From the NCBI RefSeq assembly GCF_050632395.1, contig NZ_CP192600.1, positions 3,162,001 through 3,226,000 of the forward strand: 64,000 nucleotides of DNA, in the 5' to 3' direction. The notes under the pieces were generated by a model. The model was not told the origin of the DNA and ran no database searches. It saw only the letters and a program-made list of their open reading frames with translations. This DNA is from JAUYQR01 sp050632395. GTDB lineage: Bacteria; Pseudomonadota; Alphaproteobacteria; Rhodobacterales; Rhodobacteraceae. A program made the position numbers and the translations under genes. Below are positions 43,171 to 52,461 of this stretch, one piece after another; position 1 is the stretch's first letter, and each line of letters opens with the position of its first letter.

Positions 43171-44607
43171 ATGATCGGTGATCTTGGGGCAACAGACGCA
43201 ACCGAACTTGCGGGGCTTGTTGCAAAGGGCGAGGTTACGCCGACCGAGCTTCTGGATGCGGCCCTCGCTGCGGTCGAATCGCGCAACCCGGCGATCAACG
43301 CGGTCGTGCTGCTGAACGAACCCGCCGCCCGCCGCGCCATTGCCGAAGGCCTGCCGCCCGGCCCGTTCCGCGGCGTGCCCTTCCTGATCAAGGACCTCGG
43401 GATCGAGGCGAAGGATTTCCCGTCCCACAACGGCTCGCGTCTGCTGCGCAACACCACCTACCCCGGCGACTCTGCGATCTTCAGCCGCATCAAGGCCACC
43501 GGCGTGGTCACCTTCGGCCGCACCACCAGCCCCGAAGGCGGCATCGGCGCCGCGACCGAATCCGCCGTCTACGGCGGCCCCACCCGCAACCCGTGGAACC
43601 CTGACCACACCTCCGGCGGCTCCTCCGGTGGCGCGGGCGCTGCAGTGGCCGCCGGGATCGTCGCCTTTGCCCACGGCTCCGACGGCGGCGGATCGGTCCG
43701 CATACCCGCCTCGTCTTGCGGCCTTTTCGGCTTCAAGCCCACCCGCGCCCGCCTGCCCGATGGCCCCTACGCCGGCGAAGGCTGGGCCGGCATGGCGATC
43801 GACGGCTTCCTGACCCGCTCGGTCCGCGACACCGCCACGATGCTCGACGCTTGCGAAGGTGCCGACCTCGGCGCACCCTACTGGGCGCCTCCGCTGTCCA
43901 AGGGCCATGCCCAAGCCATCAGCCGCCCGCCCCGCCGCCTGCGCGTGGCAGTTTGCGACACCACCCTCACCGGCGAGCCGATCGACCCGCAGGTCCGCGA
44001 CGCCGTCCACGCCGCTGCCCGCCTCATCGAAAGCCTCGGCCACCTCGTCGAACCGGGCCGCCCCACGGCGGACGTGCCAATGATGATGCGCGCCTGGACC
44101 GATATCGTCGCCGTCGGCACCGCGCTTGGCATCCGCTCCGCCCTGAAAGGCCGCCCCCTCACCGATGACCTTGTCGAAGGCGTCGGGCGCGGCGCAGTCG
44201 CCCACGCTGAAACCCTGCACCCCACCCGCTACCTGCAAGCGGTGGGCGAGATCCACGCCTTCGGTCGCCAGATGGCCGGCTACTTCGACACCGGCCCCGA
44301 TATCCTCCTCTCCGCCACCCTCGCCGAACCGCCCGCCCGCGTCGGCCGCTTCAGCCATGCGACCGAAGATTACGTCGCCTACCGCACCGGCCCCGAAGGC
44401 ATCTTCGCCTATTCCCCGTTCTGCGCCGTGTTCAACGCCTCGGGCCAACCCGCGGCCTCGCTGCCCCTTGCCATCTCCGCAGAGGGCCTGCCCATCGGCA
44501 TCCACCTCGCCGCCCCGTTCGGCGCCGACGAGGACCTGATCGCCCTTTGCGCCGAACTAGAGCGTGCCGCCCCCTGGGCCACCCGCCGCGCGCCGATGGC
44601 AGGCTGA
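43171..44607 (+). CDS. Amidase-signature family enzyme (first of two)
   Basis: 478 residues; GGAGG is six bases before the ATG. The Ser-cisSer-Lys triad is complete: K74 in FLIKDLG, S151 in TSGGSSGGAGA, S175 in DGGGSVRIPAS. Such enzymes hydrolyse amides to acid and ammonia or amine. It stands 75 bases upstream of a polyamine-type ABC transporter operon, so an imported amide is a plausible substrate. Not GatA: no GatC/GatB nearby and the sequence lacks GatA-like ends. Confidence 0.9.
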   Translation: MIGDLGATDATELAGLVAKGEVTPTELLDAALAAVESRNPAINAVVLLNEPAARRAIAEGLPPGPFRGVPFLIKDLGIEAKDFPSHNGSRLLRNTTYPGDSAIFSRIKATGVVTFGRTTSPEGGIGAATESAVYGGPTRNPWNPDHTSGGSSGGAGAAVAAGIVAFAHGSDGGGSVRIPASSCGLFGFKPTRARLPDGPYAGEGWAGMAIDGFLTRSVRDTATMLDACEGADLGAPYWAPPLSKGHAQAISRPPRRLRVAVCDTTLTGEPIDPQVRDAVHAAARLIESLGHLVEPGRPTADVPMMMRAWTDIVAVGTALGIRSALKGRPLTDDLVEGVGRGAVAHAETLHPTRYLQAVGEIHAFGRQMAGYFDTGPDILLSATLAEPPARVGRFSHATEDYVAYRTGPEGIFAYSPFCAVFNASGQPAASLPLAISAEGLPIGIHLAAPFGADEDLIALCAELERAAPWATRRAPMAG

Positions 44608-44682
44608 CAGCGCAGGAATTGCTTGCATACGCATGAACCCGCCCGCAATATGATCAAATACCGCCAGGGGAGCTTGCCACCG

Positions 44683-45744
44683 TTGACCGCTCAGGTGACC
44701 ATCGCCGTCCGTAACGTCGTCAAAGCCTTCGGTGCCGGCGATGCCGCCGTCCGCGCACTGGACGACGTGTCCCTCGACATCCGCAAGGGCGAGTTTTTCA
44801 CCCTCCTCGGCCCCTCCGGCTGCGGCAAGACCACGCTCCTGCGCCTGATCGCGGGGTTCGAAATGCCGACCGAAGGCCAGATCCTGCTCGACGGCGCCGA
44901 CATTTCCGCCCTGCCCCCGAACAAGCGCCCGGTCAACACCGTCTTTCAAAGCTACGCCCTCTTTCCGCACCTGACGGTCGCGCAGAACATCGGCTTTGGC
45001 CTCCAAATGCAGGGCCGCCCCGCCGCCGAAGTGGACGCCACCACCAAACGGATGCTCGCCCTCGTCAAGCTGGAGGCGCTCGCCACCCGCAAGACCAGCC
45101 AGCTTTCCGGCGGACAGCAGCAGCGCGTCGCTCTTGCCCGCGCACTGGCCCCGCAACCGAAGGTGCTGTTGCTGGATGAACCCCTCTCAGCGCTCGACCT
45201 GAAACTCCGCAAGGAAATGCAGATCGAACTGAAACGCCTGCAAACCGAAACCGGCATCACCTTTGTTTTCGTCACGCATGACCAGGAAGAAGCCCTCACC
45301 ATGTCCGACCGCATCGGCGTCATGTCGCACGGCAAACTGCAACAGGTCGGCACCCCGCGGGAAATCTACACCACCCCCGTCAACCGCTTCGTCGCCAGTT
45401 TCATCGGAGACACGAACTTCCTGCCCGGCGCCACCGTCCCCGGCGGCGTCCGCATCGGCGCGGGCGCGGTGATCGAGGCTGCAACCACCCGCTCGGGCGA
45501 CGTCACCTTGGCGATCCGCCCCGAACAGGTCCGCATCGTCCCGGCAGGCGAAGCCGGCGCCATTCCCGCCACCGTCAAGAACCTCGTCTACTTCGGCACC
45601 GACACACATTTCCACCTTGCCCTGTCCGATGGCACCGCAGTCGTCGCCCGCCTGCAAAGCGGCACCGACGAGGCGCGCCTCAAGCCCGGAACCGCCGTTG
45701 GCCTGCGCTTTGCCCCCGGTGCCGCGCAAGTGCTGGAGGATTGA
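44683..45744 (+). CDS. ABC transporter ATP-binding protein, spermidine/putrescine (PotA) type
   Basis: 353 residues. Walker A GPSGCGKTT, signature LSGGQQQRVALARAL, Walker B LLLDEPLSALDLKLR, H-loop VTHDQEEAL, then a TOBE domain (IRPEQVRIVPAG). The TTG at 44683 is chosen because AGGGGAG lies ten bases upstream; an ATG at 44650 is the alternative. It energises the two permeases that follow. Order ATPase-permease-permease-binding protein is the pot/ydc layout. Confidence 0.92.
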   Translation: MTAQVTIAVRNVVKAFGAGDAAVRALDDVSLDIRKGEFFTLLGPSGCGKTTLLRLIAGFEMPTEGQILLDGADISALPPNKRPVNTVFQSYALFPHLTVAQNIGFGLQMQGRPAAEVDATTKRMLALVKLEALATRKTSQLSGGQQQRVALARALAPQPKVLLLDEPLSALDLKLRKEMQIELKRLQTETGITFVFVTHDQEEALTMSDRIGVMSHGKLQQVGTPREIYTTPVNRFVASFIGDTNFLPGATVPGGVRIGAGAVIEAATTRSGDVTLAIRPEQVRIVPAGEAGAIPATVKNLVYFGTDTHFHLALSDGTAVVARLQSGTDEARLKPGTAVGLRFAPGAAQVLED

Positions 45745-45748
45745 CCAG

Positions 45749-46660
45749 ATGAGCGCCGCCGAAGACGCCCTGCGCAAACGCTCTGCCCGCAACGGCTGGC
45801 TCTTGTCGTTGCCGGCGCTTGCCCTGCTTTTTCTTGCAGCGTCCGGGCCCCTCTTGATCATGGTGGTCTATTCTTTCCTCAGCCCCGGCGAATACGGCAA
45901 TGTCGTCTGGACGTTCAGCTGGGATGGCTGGCGCGGCATCCTGTGGTCAGAAGACATCTTTGATCCCGGCGTCTACACCTTGGCCGATGCCCACCTGACA
46001 ATCATCTGGCGGTCGCTGAAGTTGTCGCTGATGACCACGGCGCTGACCGCGTTGATCGGGTTTCCGACCGCATGGTTCATTGCGACCAAGCCGCCGAAAA
46101 CCCGCGTCCTCTGGCTGTTCCTGATCACCATCCCGTTCTGGACGAACCTTCTGATCCGGACCTTCGCGGTGAACGAGGTGATCCGGCAAGAGGGTCTGCT
46201 GAACACGGTCCTTCTGTCCGCCGGCCTGATCTCCGAACCCTTGCGGATCATCTACACCGACACGGCGGTGTTCATCGGGATGGCCTATGTCTACCTTCCG
46301 TTCATGGTGCTGCCGATCTACGCCGCCATTGACCGGTTCGACATGCGTCTTCTGGAAGCCGGCTACGATCTTTATGCGACCAGGTGGCAGGTACTGCGCC
46401 GGGTGATCCTGCCCATCGTAAAGCCGGGCATCGTGGCCGGGTCGATCCTTGTCTTCACCCCCTCGATCGGGGCCTATGTGATTCCCCGCATCCTCGGCGG
46501 CGGAAAGAACATGATGATCGGCAACTTCATCGACCTGCAATTTGGCCAAGGGCGCAACTGGCCGCTTGGCGCCGCTATGGCCGTCAGCCTGTTGCTTGTG
46601 GTGGGAACGGCGCTCTTTTTCTACACTCGTGCCGCCAATCGCGGGGCCAACAATGGCTGA
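45749..46660 (+). CDS. ABC transporter permease, PotB type
   Basis: 303 residues with six membrane helices and an EAA loop (EAGYDLYATRWQVLRRVILP) for contact with the ATPase. NWPLGAAMAVSLLLV near the end is typical of PotB/YdcU permeases. The ATG is 4 bases after the ATPase stop and the gene end overlaps the next permease by 8 bases, so the proteins are made in step. Confidence 0.9.
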   Translation: MSAAEDALRKRSARNGWLLSLPALALLFLAASGPLLIMVVYSFLSPGEYGNVVWTFSWDGWRGILWSEDIFDPGVYTLADAHLTIIWRSLKLSLMTTALTALIGFPTAWFIATKPPKTRVLWLFLITIPFWTNLLIRTFAVNEVIRQEGLLNTVLLSAGLISEPLRIIYTDTAVFIGMAYVYLPFMVLPIYAAIDRFDMRLLEAGYDLYATRWQVLRRVILPIVKPGIVAGSILVFTPSIGAYVIPRILGGGKNMMIGNFIDLQFGQGRNWPLGAAMAVSLLLVVGTALFFYTRAANRGANNG

Positions 46661-47456
46661 TCGCAGCTTTTCAGCCGTTCGCCAGCCCGGCTTTGGCACC
46701 ATCGCCATCGTGGTGTTCGTGGCGCTTTACCTGCCTATCGTGACGATGGTCATCTATTCCTTCAACGCGGGAACGTCGGTGTCGGACTGGCAGGGCTTTT
46801 CGCTGCACTGGTATCAGGTTGCGTGGTCCAACGGCGACGTTCAGGACGCGGCCTTGCGGTCCTTGACCGTGGCAAGCTGCGCGACGCTGATCGCCACCAC
46901 GCTTGCCACGATGGCCGCAATCGGAACCACCCGCCGAAAGTCGTTTCCGGGCAGGGGGGCGGTGGAACTTCTGATCAACCAGCCCCTGATCGTGCCTGAT
47001 ATCGTTACGGCGGTTTCGCTGCTGATCTTTGTCGCGGCGATCAAGGTGGCCACAGGATACCAGGGGCTTATCTACCTGATCCTCGCACATTCGGCCTTCT
47101 GCATCCCATTTGCCTACCTTCCGATCAAGGCGCGCCTGCAGGGTATGGACCTCTCGCTCGAAACTGCGGCCGCCGACCTCTACGCTTCGCCCTGGGCCAC
47201 CCTCCGGTATGTCACCCTGCCGCTCCTTTTGCCCGCGATCATTGCCGGTGCCATGCTGGCCTTCGTCGTCTCGCTCGATGACGTGGTGATCACGAATTTC
47301 GTCAAGTCCGGGGGGCAGGATACCTTGCCGACCTACATGCTGGGCCAACTGCGGCGCGGCACCAAACCCGACGTGAACGCGATCGCCACCGTCCTTCTGG
47401 GCTTTACCTTGTTGTTGCTTACCATGTTCTTTTTTCTAACCCGAAAGCGGACTTGA
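46653..47456 (+). CDS. ABC transporter permease, PotC type
   Basis: 267 residues with six membrane helices. The EAA loop reads ETAAADLYASPWATLRYVTLP, and DDVVITNFVKSGG is the conserved PotC/YdcV turn. It pairs with the PotB-type subunit to form the channel. Start overlaps the previous gene; the binding-protein gene follows after 34 bases. Confidence 0.9.
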   Translation: MADRSFSAVRQPGFGTIAIVVFVALYLPIVTMVIYSFNAGTSVSDWQGFSLHWYQVAWSNGDVQDAALRSLTVASCATLIATTLATMAAIGTTRRKSFPGRGAVELLINQPLIVPDIVTAVSLLIFVAAIKVATGYQGLIYLILAHSAFCIPFAYLPIKARLQGMDLSLETAAADLYASPWATLRYVTLPLLLPAIIAGAMLAFVVSLDDVVITNFVKSGGQDTLPTYMLGQLRRGTKPDVNAIATVLLGFTLLLLTMFFFLTRKRT

Positions 47457-47490
47457 ACCGCACAAACCGATCCCAACAGCGGAGACAGCA

Positions 47491-48519
47491 ATGCGATTGA
47501 AACCACACCTCCTTGCGTCGGCGATGATCCTCGCGGCCGCCGCCGCCCACGCCGAAGGCGAATTGCAGCTTTACAACTGGGGCAACTACACCAGCCCGGA
47601 AGTTCTTGCCAAGTTCGAGGCCGAGACCGGCATCAAGGTCACCGTGACCGACTATGCCAGCAATGACGAAGCCCTGGCGAAGATCGAGGCTGGTGGCAGC
47701 GGCTTCGACCTCGTCGTTCCGTCAAACAGCTTCATCCCGATCTTTCTCGAGAAAGGCCTGATCCAGCCGCTCGACCTCAGCAAATTGCCGAACCACAAGA
47801 ACATCGCACCCGAGTGGATGGACGTGTCGTGGGATCCCGGCCGCGTGTCGTCGGTTCCGTGGCAGTGGGGCTCCACCGGCGTTGGCGTGAATACCTCGGT
47901 CTACAAGGGCGACATCAACACCTCGGCGATCTTCCTCGACCCGCCAGAGGAGTTGAAGGGCAAGATCAACGTCACGCCCGAGATGATGGACGCCATTTCG
48001 ATGGCCACCCTCTACGTCGGCGGTGAACTGTGCTCGGAAGACCCCGAAGTGCTGAAGAAGGTCCGCGATGTCCTGATGGCTGCCAAGCCCAGCTGGATGA
48101 GCATGGACTATGGCATGGAAGACAAGCTTGCCACCAACGACGTCGCCGCATCCATGTATTGGAACGGCGCTGTCATGCGCGCGCGCCTGAAGAACCCCGA
48201 CGTCAAGTTCGGCTACCCCAAGGAAGGCTATGTCCTGTTCATGGACTCGGTCGCCCTTCTGTCTGACGCGAAGAACGTCGAAGAGGCCTACAAGTTCATG
48301 AACTTCATCATGGACCCGGAAAATGCAGCCGGCCTCTCGGCCTTTGCCCGCTACGGCAACGGCATCGCCGGGTCTGACGCCTTCATGCCGGACGACATGA
48401 AGACCGCCCCCGAAGTGGTCATCCCCGAAGAGTTCAAGGCCGCGGGACAGTTCATCCCGACCTGCTCTGCCAAGGCGCAGGAATACAACACGGCCATCTG
48501 GACCGAACTGATGAAATGA
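47491..48519 (+). CDS. Periplasmic polyamine-type substrate-binding protein (PotD/PotF-like)
   Basis: 342 residues with a signal peptide (MRLKPHLLASAMILAAAAAHA). The mature start LQLYNWGNYTSPEVLAKFEAETG is the classic PotD/PotF motif, and the NEALAKIEAGGSGFDLVVPS and YGMEDKLATNDVAASMYWNG segments line the usual ligand cleft. It should bind a polyamine or a related cationic/amide compound. The flanking amidases suggest an amide-linked ligand, for instance an acylated polyamine, but this is inference. Confidence 0.9.
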   Translation: MRLKPHLLASAMILAAAAAHAEGELQLYNWGNYTSPEVLAKFEAETGIKVTVTDYASNDEALAKIEAGGSGFDLVVPSNSFIPIFLEKGLIQPLDLSKLPNHKNIAPEWMDVSWDPGRVSSVPWQWGSTGVGVNTSVYKGDINTSAIFLDPPEELKGKINVTPEMMDAISMATLYVGGELCSEDPEVLKKVRDVLMAAKPSWMSMDYGMEDKLATNDVAASMYWNGAVMRARLKNPDVKFGYPKEGYVLFMDSVALLSDAKNVEEAYKFMNFIMDPENAAGLSAFARYGNGIAGSDAFMPDDMKTAPEVVIPEEFKAAGQFIPTCSAKAQEYNTAIWTELMK

Positions 48520-48572
48520 CGATCCCGCGCGGGGCCGGCAACGGCCCCCGCACACTCTTCCAAGGCACCGCG

Positions 48573-50000
48573 ATGACCCTGACCGACCTCCCGGCCACCA
48601 CCCTTTCGCAAATGATCGCCGGGCGGACGCTGGCGCCGTCCGATCTGATGCAGGCCACGCTTGACCGCATCGCCGACACCAACCCCGCCGTGAACGCCAT
48701 CGTCGCTCTGCGCGACGCCGACGCCCTGATGCGCGAAGCCCGCGTGCTGGACGACGCGCCACGCAAGGGCTGGCTGCACGGCATCCCCCTCGCGGTGAAG
48801 GACCTCACAGCCGTCAAGGGTCTGCGCACCACATGGGGCTCCCCCCTCTACGCAAACCACATTCCCGAGGCCGACGCCCTCATCGCCGCCCGGATGCGCG
48901 CGGCGGGCGGCATCTTCATCGGCAAGACCAACACGCCCGAATGGGGCCAGGGCAGCCACAGCTTCAACCCGGTCTACGGTGTCACCCGCAACCCCTACGA
49001 CGCGACCCGCAGCGCCGGTGGCTCCTCCGGCGGGGCTGCCGCTGCGCTAGCCTGCCGCATGCTCTCGGTCGCCGACGGCTCCGACATGATGGGAAGCCTT
49101 CGCAACCCCGCCGCCTTCTGCAACGTCTACGGCTTTCGCCCCACCTGGGGCCTCGTCCCGCAAGACGCCGAGGGCGACACTTTCCTCTCCACCCTCTCCA
49201 CCGAAGGCCCGATGGCGCGCACCATCGAAGACCTCGCCCGCCTTCTGGACACCCTCGCAGGCGAAAACCCCGAAACCCCGTTCCCCCGGCCTACGCAATC
49301 CTTCGCCGACCGGCTCACCACCAACCCGCGCGCCCTGCGCATCGGCTGGCTTGGCGACTGGGGCGGGGCCTACCCGATGGAACCTGGCATCCTCGCCCAA
49401 TGCGAAGCGGGCCTCGCGGTCCTCCAATCCCTCGGCGCAACCGTCGACCCCCTCGCCCCGCCCTTCCCCGCGGAACAGCTTTGGACGGCATGGACCACGC
49501 TCCGCGCCATGCTCAACTCCAACGCCAAGCGCGCGCTTTACGAAAACCCCGCTCACCGCGCTCAGGTGAAACCCGAAACCATCTGGGAAATCGAACAAGG
49601 CCTCGGCCTCTCCGCCGACGCAGTCTACGCCGCCAGCGTGATCCGCTCCCGCTGGTTCGCCCACGCCGCCCGCCTGTTCGACCGCTACGACGCCATCGTC
49701 CTCCCCTCCGCCCAAGTCTGGCCCTTCCCGATCGACTGGCGCTGGCCTGGGTCCATCAACGGCACCGCGATGGACACATACCACCGCTGGATGGAGGTGG
49801 TGATCCCCGCCAGCCTGATCGGCCTGCCCGCCCTCTCCGTGCCCACCGGCTTTGGCGCGAACGGCCTGCCGATGGGGATGCAGATCATCGGCCGCTCCGG
49901 TGCCGATGCCCATATCCTCGCCATCGGTCAGGCCTACCACCTCGCCACCGATTGGCCCACCCATCGCCCGCCTCTGGCAATCGACGCCCATCCGCGCTAA
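48573..50000 (+). CDS. Amidase-signature family enzyme (second)
   Basis: 475 residues from the ATG at 48573 with AAGG upstream. Triad K76 (LAVKDLT), S151 (SAGGSSGGAAA), S175 (DMMGSLRNPA). Diverged from the first amidase: the nucleophile region reads GSDMMGSLRNPA instead of GSDGGGSVRIPA. It follows the binding-protein gene by 53 bases and looks part of the same transcription unit. Substrate unknown; it may hydrolyse the imported compound. Confidence 0.88.
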   Translation: MTLTDLPATTLSQMIAGRTLAPSDLMQATLDRIADTNPAVNAIVALRDADALMREARVLDDAPRKGWLHGIPLAVKDLTAVKGLRTTWGSPLYANHIPEADALIAARMRAAGGIFIGKTNTPEWGQGSHSFNPVYGVTRNPYDATRSAGGSSGGAAAALACRMLSVADGSDMMGSLRNPAAFCNVYGFRPTWGLVPQDAEGDTFLSTLSTEGPMARTIEDLARLLDTLAGENPETPFPRPTQSFADRLTTNPRALRIGWLGDWGGAYPMEPGILAQCEAGLAVLQSLGATVDPLAPPFPAEQLWTAWTTLRAMLNSNAKRALYENPAHRAQVKPETIWEIEQGLGLSADAVYAASVIRSRWFAHAARLFDRYDAIVLPSAQVWPFPIDWRWPGSINGTAMDTYHRWMEVVIPASLIGLPALSVPTGFGANGLPMGMQIIGRSGADAHILAIGQAYHLATDWPTHRPPLAIDAHPR

Positions 50001-50027
50001 CCCATCGCAAAACGGGCAGGGAACGGC

Positions 50028-50978
50028 ATGTCAGGCGCACCGAGGGTCATCGTTCTGGGGGCAGGCTCGATCGGGCGGCGTCACCACGAAAACCTGCAAA
50101 CCCTCGGCGCGGTCTCTGAACTGATCTCGTGGCGCGAGTTCTCCGTCGCGGCCCTGCAAGCCCGCCTCCACGCTGGCGTCGACGCCGCCGTCATCGCCAC
50201 CGCCACCGACCTGCGCCTGCCATTGATCGAGGCGTGCGCCGCCGCCGGCGTCCCCGCCTACATCGAAAAGCCCCTCGCCTTCCGCCCGCAGGACGTGGCC
50301 GCCATCCTGACCGTCGCCGAACCTATCGCCCACCGCTCGATGCTCGGGGTGATGATGCGTTACCACCCCGCCTTCCGCACGCTGGCGAACCAGGACCTCT
50401 CCGACATCTTCCAGTTCAACCTCTCCATTGGCCATGACGTCACCCAATGGCGCGCGAACTGGCGCTTCTCCGAAAGCTACGCCTCGCAAGCCTTCGGCGG
50501 CGGCGTCCTCCTAGATCTCTGCCACGAGATCGACATGGCCGTCTGCCTCTTCCCCGACCTTGCCATAACCGCCGTCGAAAGCCTCGGCCACCCCGCCTAC
50601 CCCGGCGTCGACATGGCCAGCCGCATCAGCCTTTCCCGCGACGGCCTCGTGGGCGAAGTCGCGATGGATTACCTCACCCCAAAACTTCACCGACGCACAC
50701 TTCTGCGCGGCACCGAACGGATGCACGACTTCGACTTCGCGGCCCAGCGCTATATCACCACCACCGCCGCAGGCCCCGTGACTTACGACCTGCCACTCGA
50801 ACGCAACCAGATGTTCCTATCGGCCATGCGCGACTTCCTCGCATTGGTCCAAGGCCACCCGGTTTCCGACGTCGAACACCTTCCCCGCCTCGATCTTTGC
50901 CATACACCTGCCATACACATTGCAGACGCTTGGCAGACACGGAATTTCATCGGTCAGACCACGAAGGACATCGCATGA
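50028..50978 (+). CDS. Gfo/Idh/MocA oxidoreductase of the nonulosonate locus (PtmF-like)
   Basis: 316 residues. Rossmann motif VLGAGSIGRRHHENL, EKP-type motif in AYIEKPLAFRPQ, and GGGVLLDLCHEIDMAVCLF in the barrel. The QWRANWRFSESYASQAFGGG stretch resembles proteins found next to CMP-legionaminate genes (PtmF group). The stop overlaps the CMP-sugar synthetase ATG. Most likely it acts on a sugar precursor or nucleotide sugar; the reaction is not established. Confidence 0.8.
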   Translation: MSGAPRVIVLGAGSIGRRHHENLQTLGAVSELISWREFSVAALQARLHAGVDAAVIATATDLRLPLIEACAAAGVPAYIEKPLAFRPQDVAAILTVAEPIAHRSMLGVMMRYHPAFRTLANQDLSDIFQFNLSIGHDVTQWRANWRFSESYASQAFGGGVLLDLCHEIDMAVCLFPDLAITAVESLGHPAYPGVDMASRISLSRDGLVGEVAMDYLTPKLHRRTLLRGTERMHDFDFAAQRYITTTAAGPVTYDLPLERNQMFLSAMRDFLALVQGHPVSDVEHLPRLDLCHTPAIHIADAWQTRNFIGQTTKDIA

Positions 50979-51670
50979 TCCTCGGCCATATCGGCGCACG
51001 CAAAGGTTCCAAGGGCGTGCCCGGCAAGAACTTCCGCATGCTTCACGGCAAGCCCCTGATCGACTGGTCACTCGACCAACTATTCGCCAACCCGAACGTC
51101 GACGCCGTGGTCGTCTCCACCGATGACGAGGAAATCTATGCCCACGCCATCGCCAAAGGCGCCTTGAAAATTGGCCTCCGCCCCGCGCATCTGGCCACCG
51201 ACACGGCCGGGAAATGGGGCGTCTGGCAACACGCGCTCGAGGCGTCCGAGGCGATCATCGGCCCTGTCGACGCCTTTCTCGACCTCGACTGCACCTCCCC
51301 CCTGCGCCTTCCGCAAGACATTGACGAAGCGTTAAGACTTTACAAAATCGAACATCCTGACATGGTTATGAGCTGCTGCGAGGCGCGAAAGAATCCATAT
51401 TTCAACCTTGTCGAACCTGATGCTACCGGCGCGCTGCATGTCTCCAAACCCCTGCCCGGAGGCGTGGTCGCGCGACAGCAGGCGCCCACCGTCTACGAAC
51501 ACGCCGCTTCGACCTACGTCGTCAACCCTGCCTATCTCAAGCGTTCCAAGGGCCTGTGGGAGGGGCGCGTGATCCCCTACCTGATGCCGCCGGAACGCTG
51601 CGTCGATATCGACACCCCCTTCGACTTCCGCCTAGTGGAATTCCTGATGCAAGAGGCCCAGCGCGCATGA
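50975..51670 (+). CDS. Acylneuraminate cytidylyltransferase family (CMP-nonulosonate synthetase)
   Basis: 231 residues. The nucleotide-binding start HIGARKGSKGVPGKNF and the LDCTSPLRLPQDIDEAL segment are the signatures of NeuA/LegF/PseF enzymes, which couple a nonulosonic acid to CTP. It ends with the conserved DIDTPFDFRLVEFL. ATGA overlaps at both ends join it to the Gfo/Idh and SDR genes. With neuB and neuC on the other strand it completes the activation step. Confidence 0.9.
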   Translation: MILGHIGARKGSKGVPGKNFRMLHGKPLIDWSLDQLFANPNVDAVVVSTDDEEIYAHAIAKGALKIGLRPAHLATDTAGKWGVWQHALEASEAIIGPVDAFLDLDCTSPLRLPQDIDEALRLYKIEHPDMVMSCCEARKNPYFNLVEPDATGALHVSKPLPGGVVARQQAPTVYEHAASTYVVNPAYLKRSKGLWEGRVIPYLMPPERCVDIDTPFDFRLVEFLMQEAQRA

Positions 51671-52458
51671 CCGACCAGCTTTCCAACCGCACGATCTTCA
51701 TCACCGGCTCCGGCGGCGTGCTCGGCTCCACCTACGTGCGCCGGATGCTGGCCGAAGGCGCTCGCGTCATCGCCTCCGACCTCCCCGGCCACCGCGCCGA
51801 CGCCCTGAAAGCGGCGCATGAAGGAAACGCGAGCTTCCGCTTCTACGACCTTGATGTCGCTGACGAAAATCAGGTGACGGAAATCTTCGCCCGCATCCTT
51901 GCCGATGGCTGGCAGCCCAACGTGGTGCTGAACAACGCCGCCATCACGGGCGAGCTTCTGATGGGTGCGGGCAAACCCTTCCCCGATTTCGCCAACACCT
52001 CGGTCTCGGACTGGGACCGCACGCTCCGCACCAACCTGACCGGCGCCTTCATGATCGCCCGCCAGATGGACCGCGACATTGTCGGAAAATGGCCCGCCAC
52101 GCTGATCAACGTCGCCTCGATGTACGCCCTGAACGGCCCCCACCACCAGATCTACGAAGGCATGCCGTTCAAAAGCTTCTCCGCCTACTCCACCACCAAG
52201 GCCGGCATCCACGGCCTCACCCTCTGGCTCGCGGGTTACTGGGCCAAGCGTCAGGCCACGGTCAACACCATCGCCCCGGGTGCTGTGTTCAACAATCACT
52301 CCGACGAATTCCAGCGCCGGGTCGGAGATCTCATCATGTTGAATCGAATGGCAAAACCTGACGAGATCGCCGATGCGATGCTGTTCCTGTGTTCAACGCA
52401 GGCGGGCTACATGACCGGACAACTGGTCAACGTCGATGGCGGCTTCAGCGGCTGGTAA
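51667..52458 (+). CDS. Short-chain dehydrogenase/reductase of the nonulosonate locus (PtmA-like)
   Basis: 263 residues. NAD(P) loop TGSGGVLGS, NNAA motif in VVLNNAAITG, catalytic Ser in NVASMYALNGPHHQIY, and YSTTKAG (YxxxK). The MYALNGPHHQIYEG insertion is typical of SDRs in legionaminate/CMP-sugar loci (PtmA group). It ends 3 bases before the stop of neuC on the other strand. Probable role is in supply or modification of the sugar precursor. Confidence 0.85.
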   Translation: MTDQLSNRTIFITGSGGVLGSTYVRRMLAEGARVIASDLPGHRADALKAAHEGNASFRFYDLDVADENQVTEIFARILADGWQPNVVLNNAAITGELLMGAGKPFPDFANTSVSDWDRTLRTNLTGAFMIARQMDRDIVGKWPATLINVASMYALNGPHHQIYEGMPFKSFSAYSTTKAGIHGLTLWLAGYWAKRQATVNTIAPGAVFNNHSDEFQRRVGDLIMLNRMAKPDEIADAMLFLCSTQAGYMTGQLVNVDGGFSGW

Positions 52459-52461
52459 GCC

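Noticed and set aside
42556..44505. A 649-codon minus-strand open frame
   Set aside because: Antisense to the hybrid kinase and first amidase, both with intact catalytic motifs; the translation is Gly/Ala/Asp/Arg-rich without motifs.
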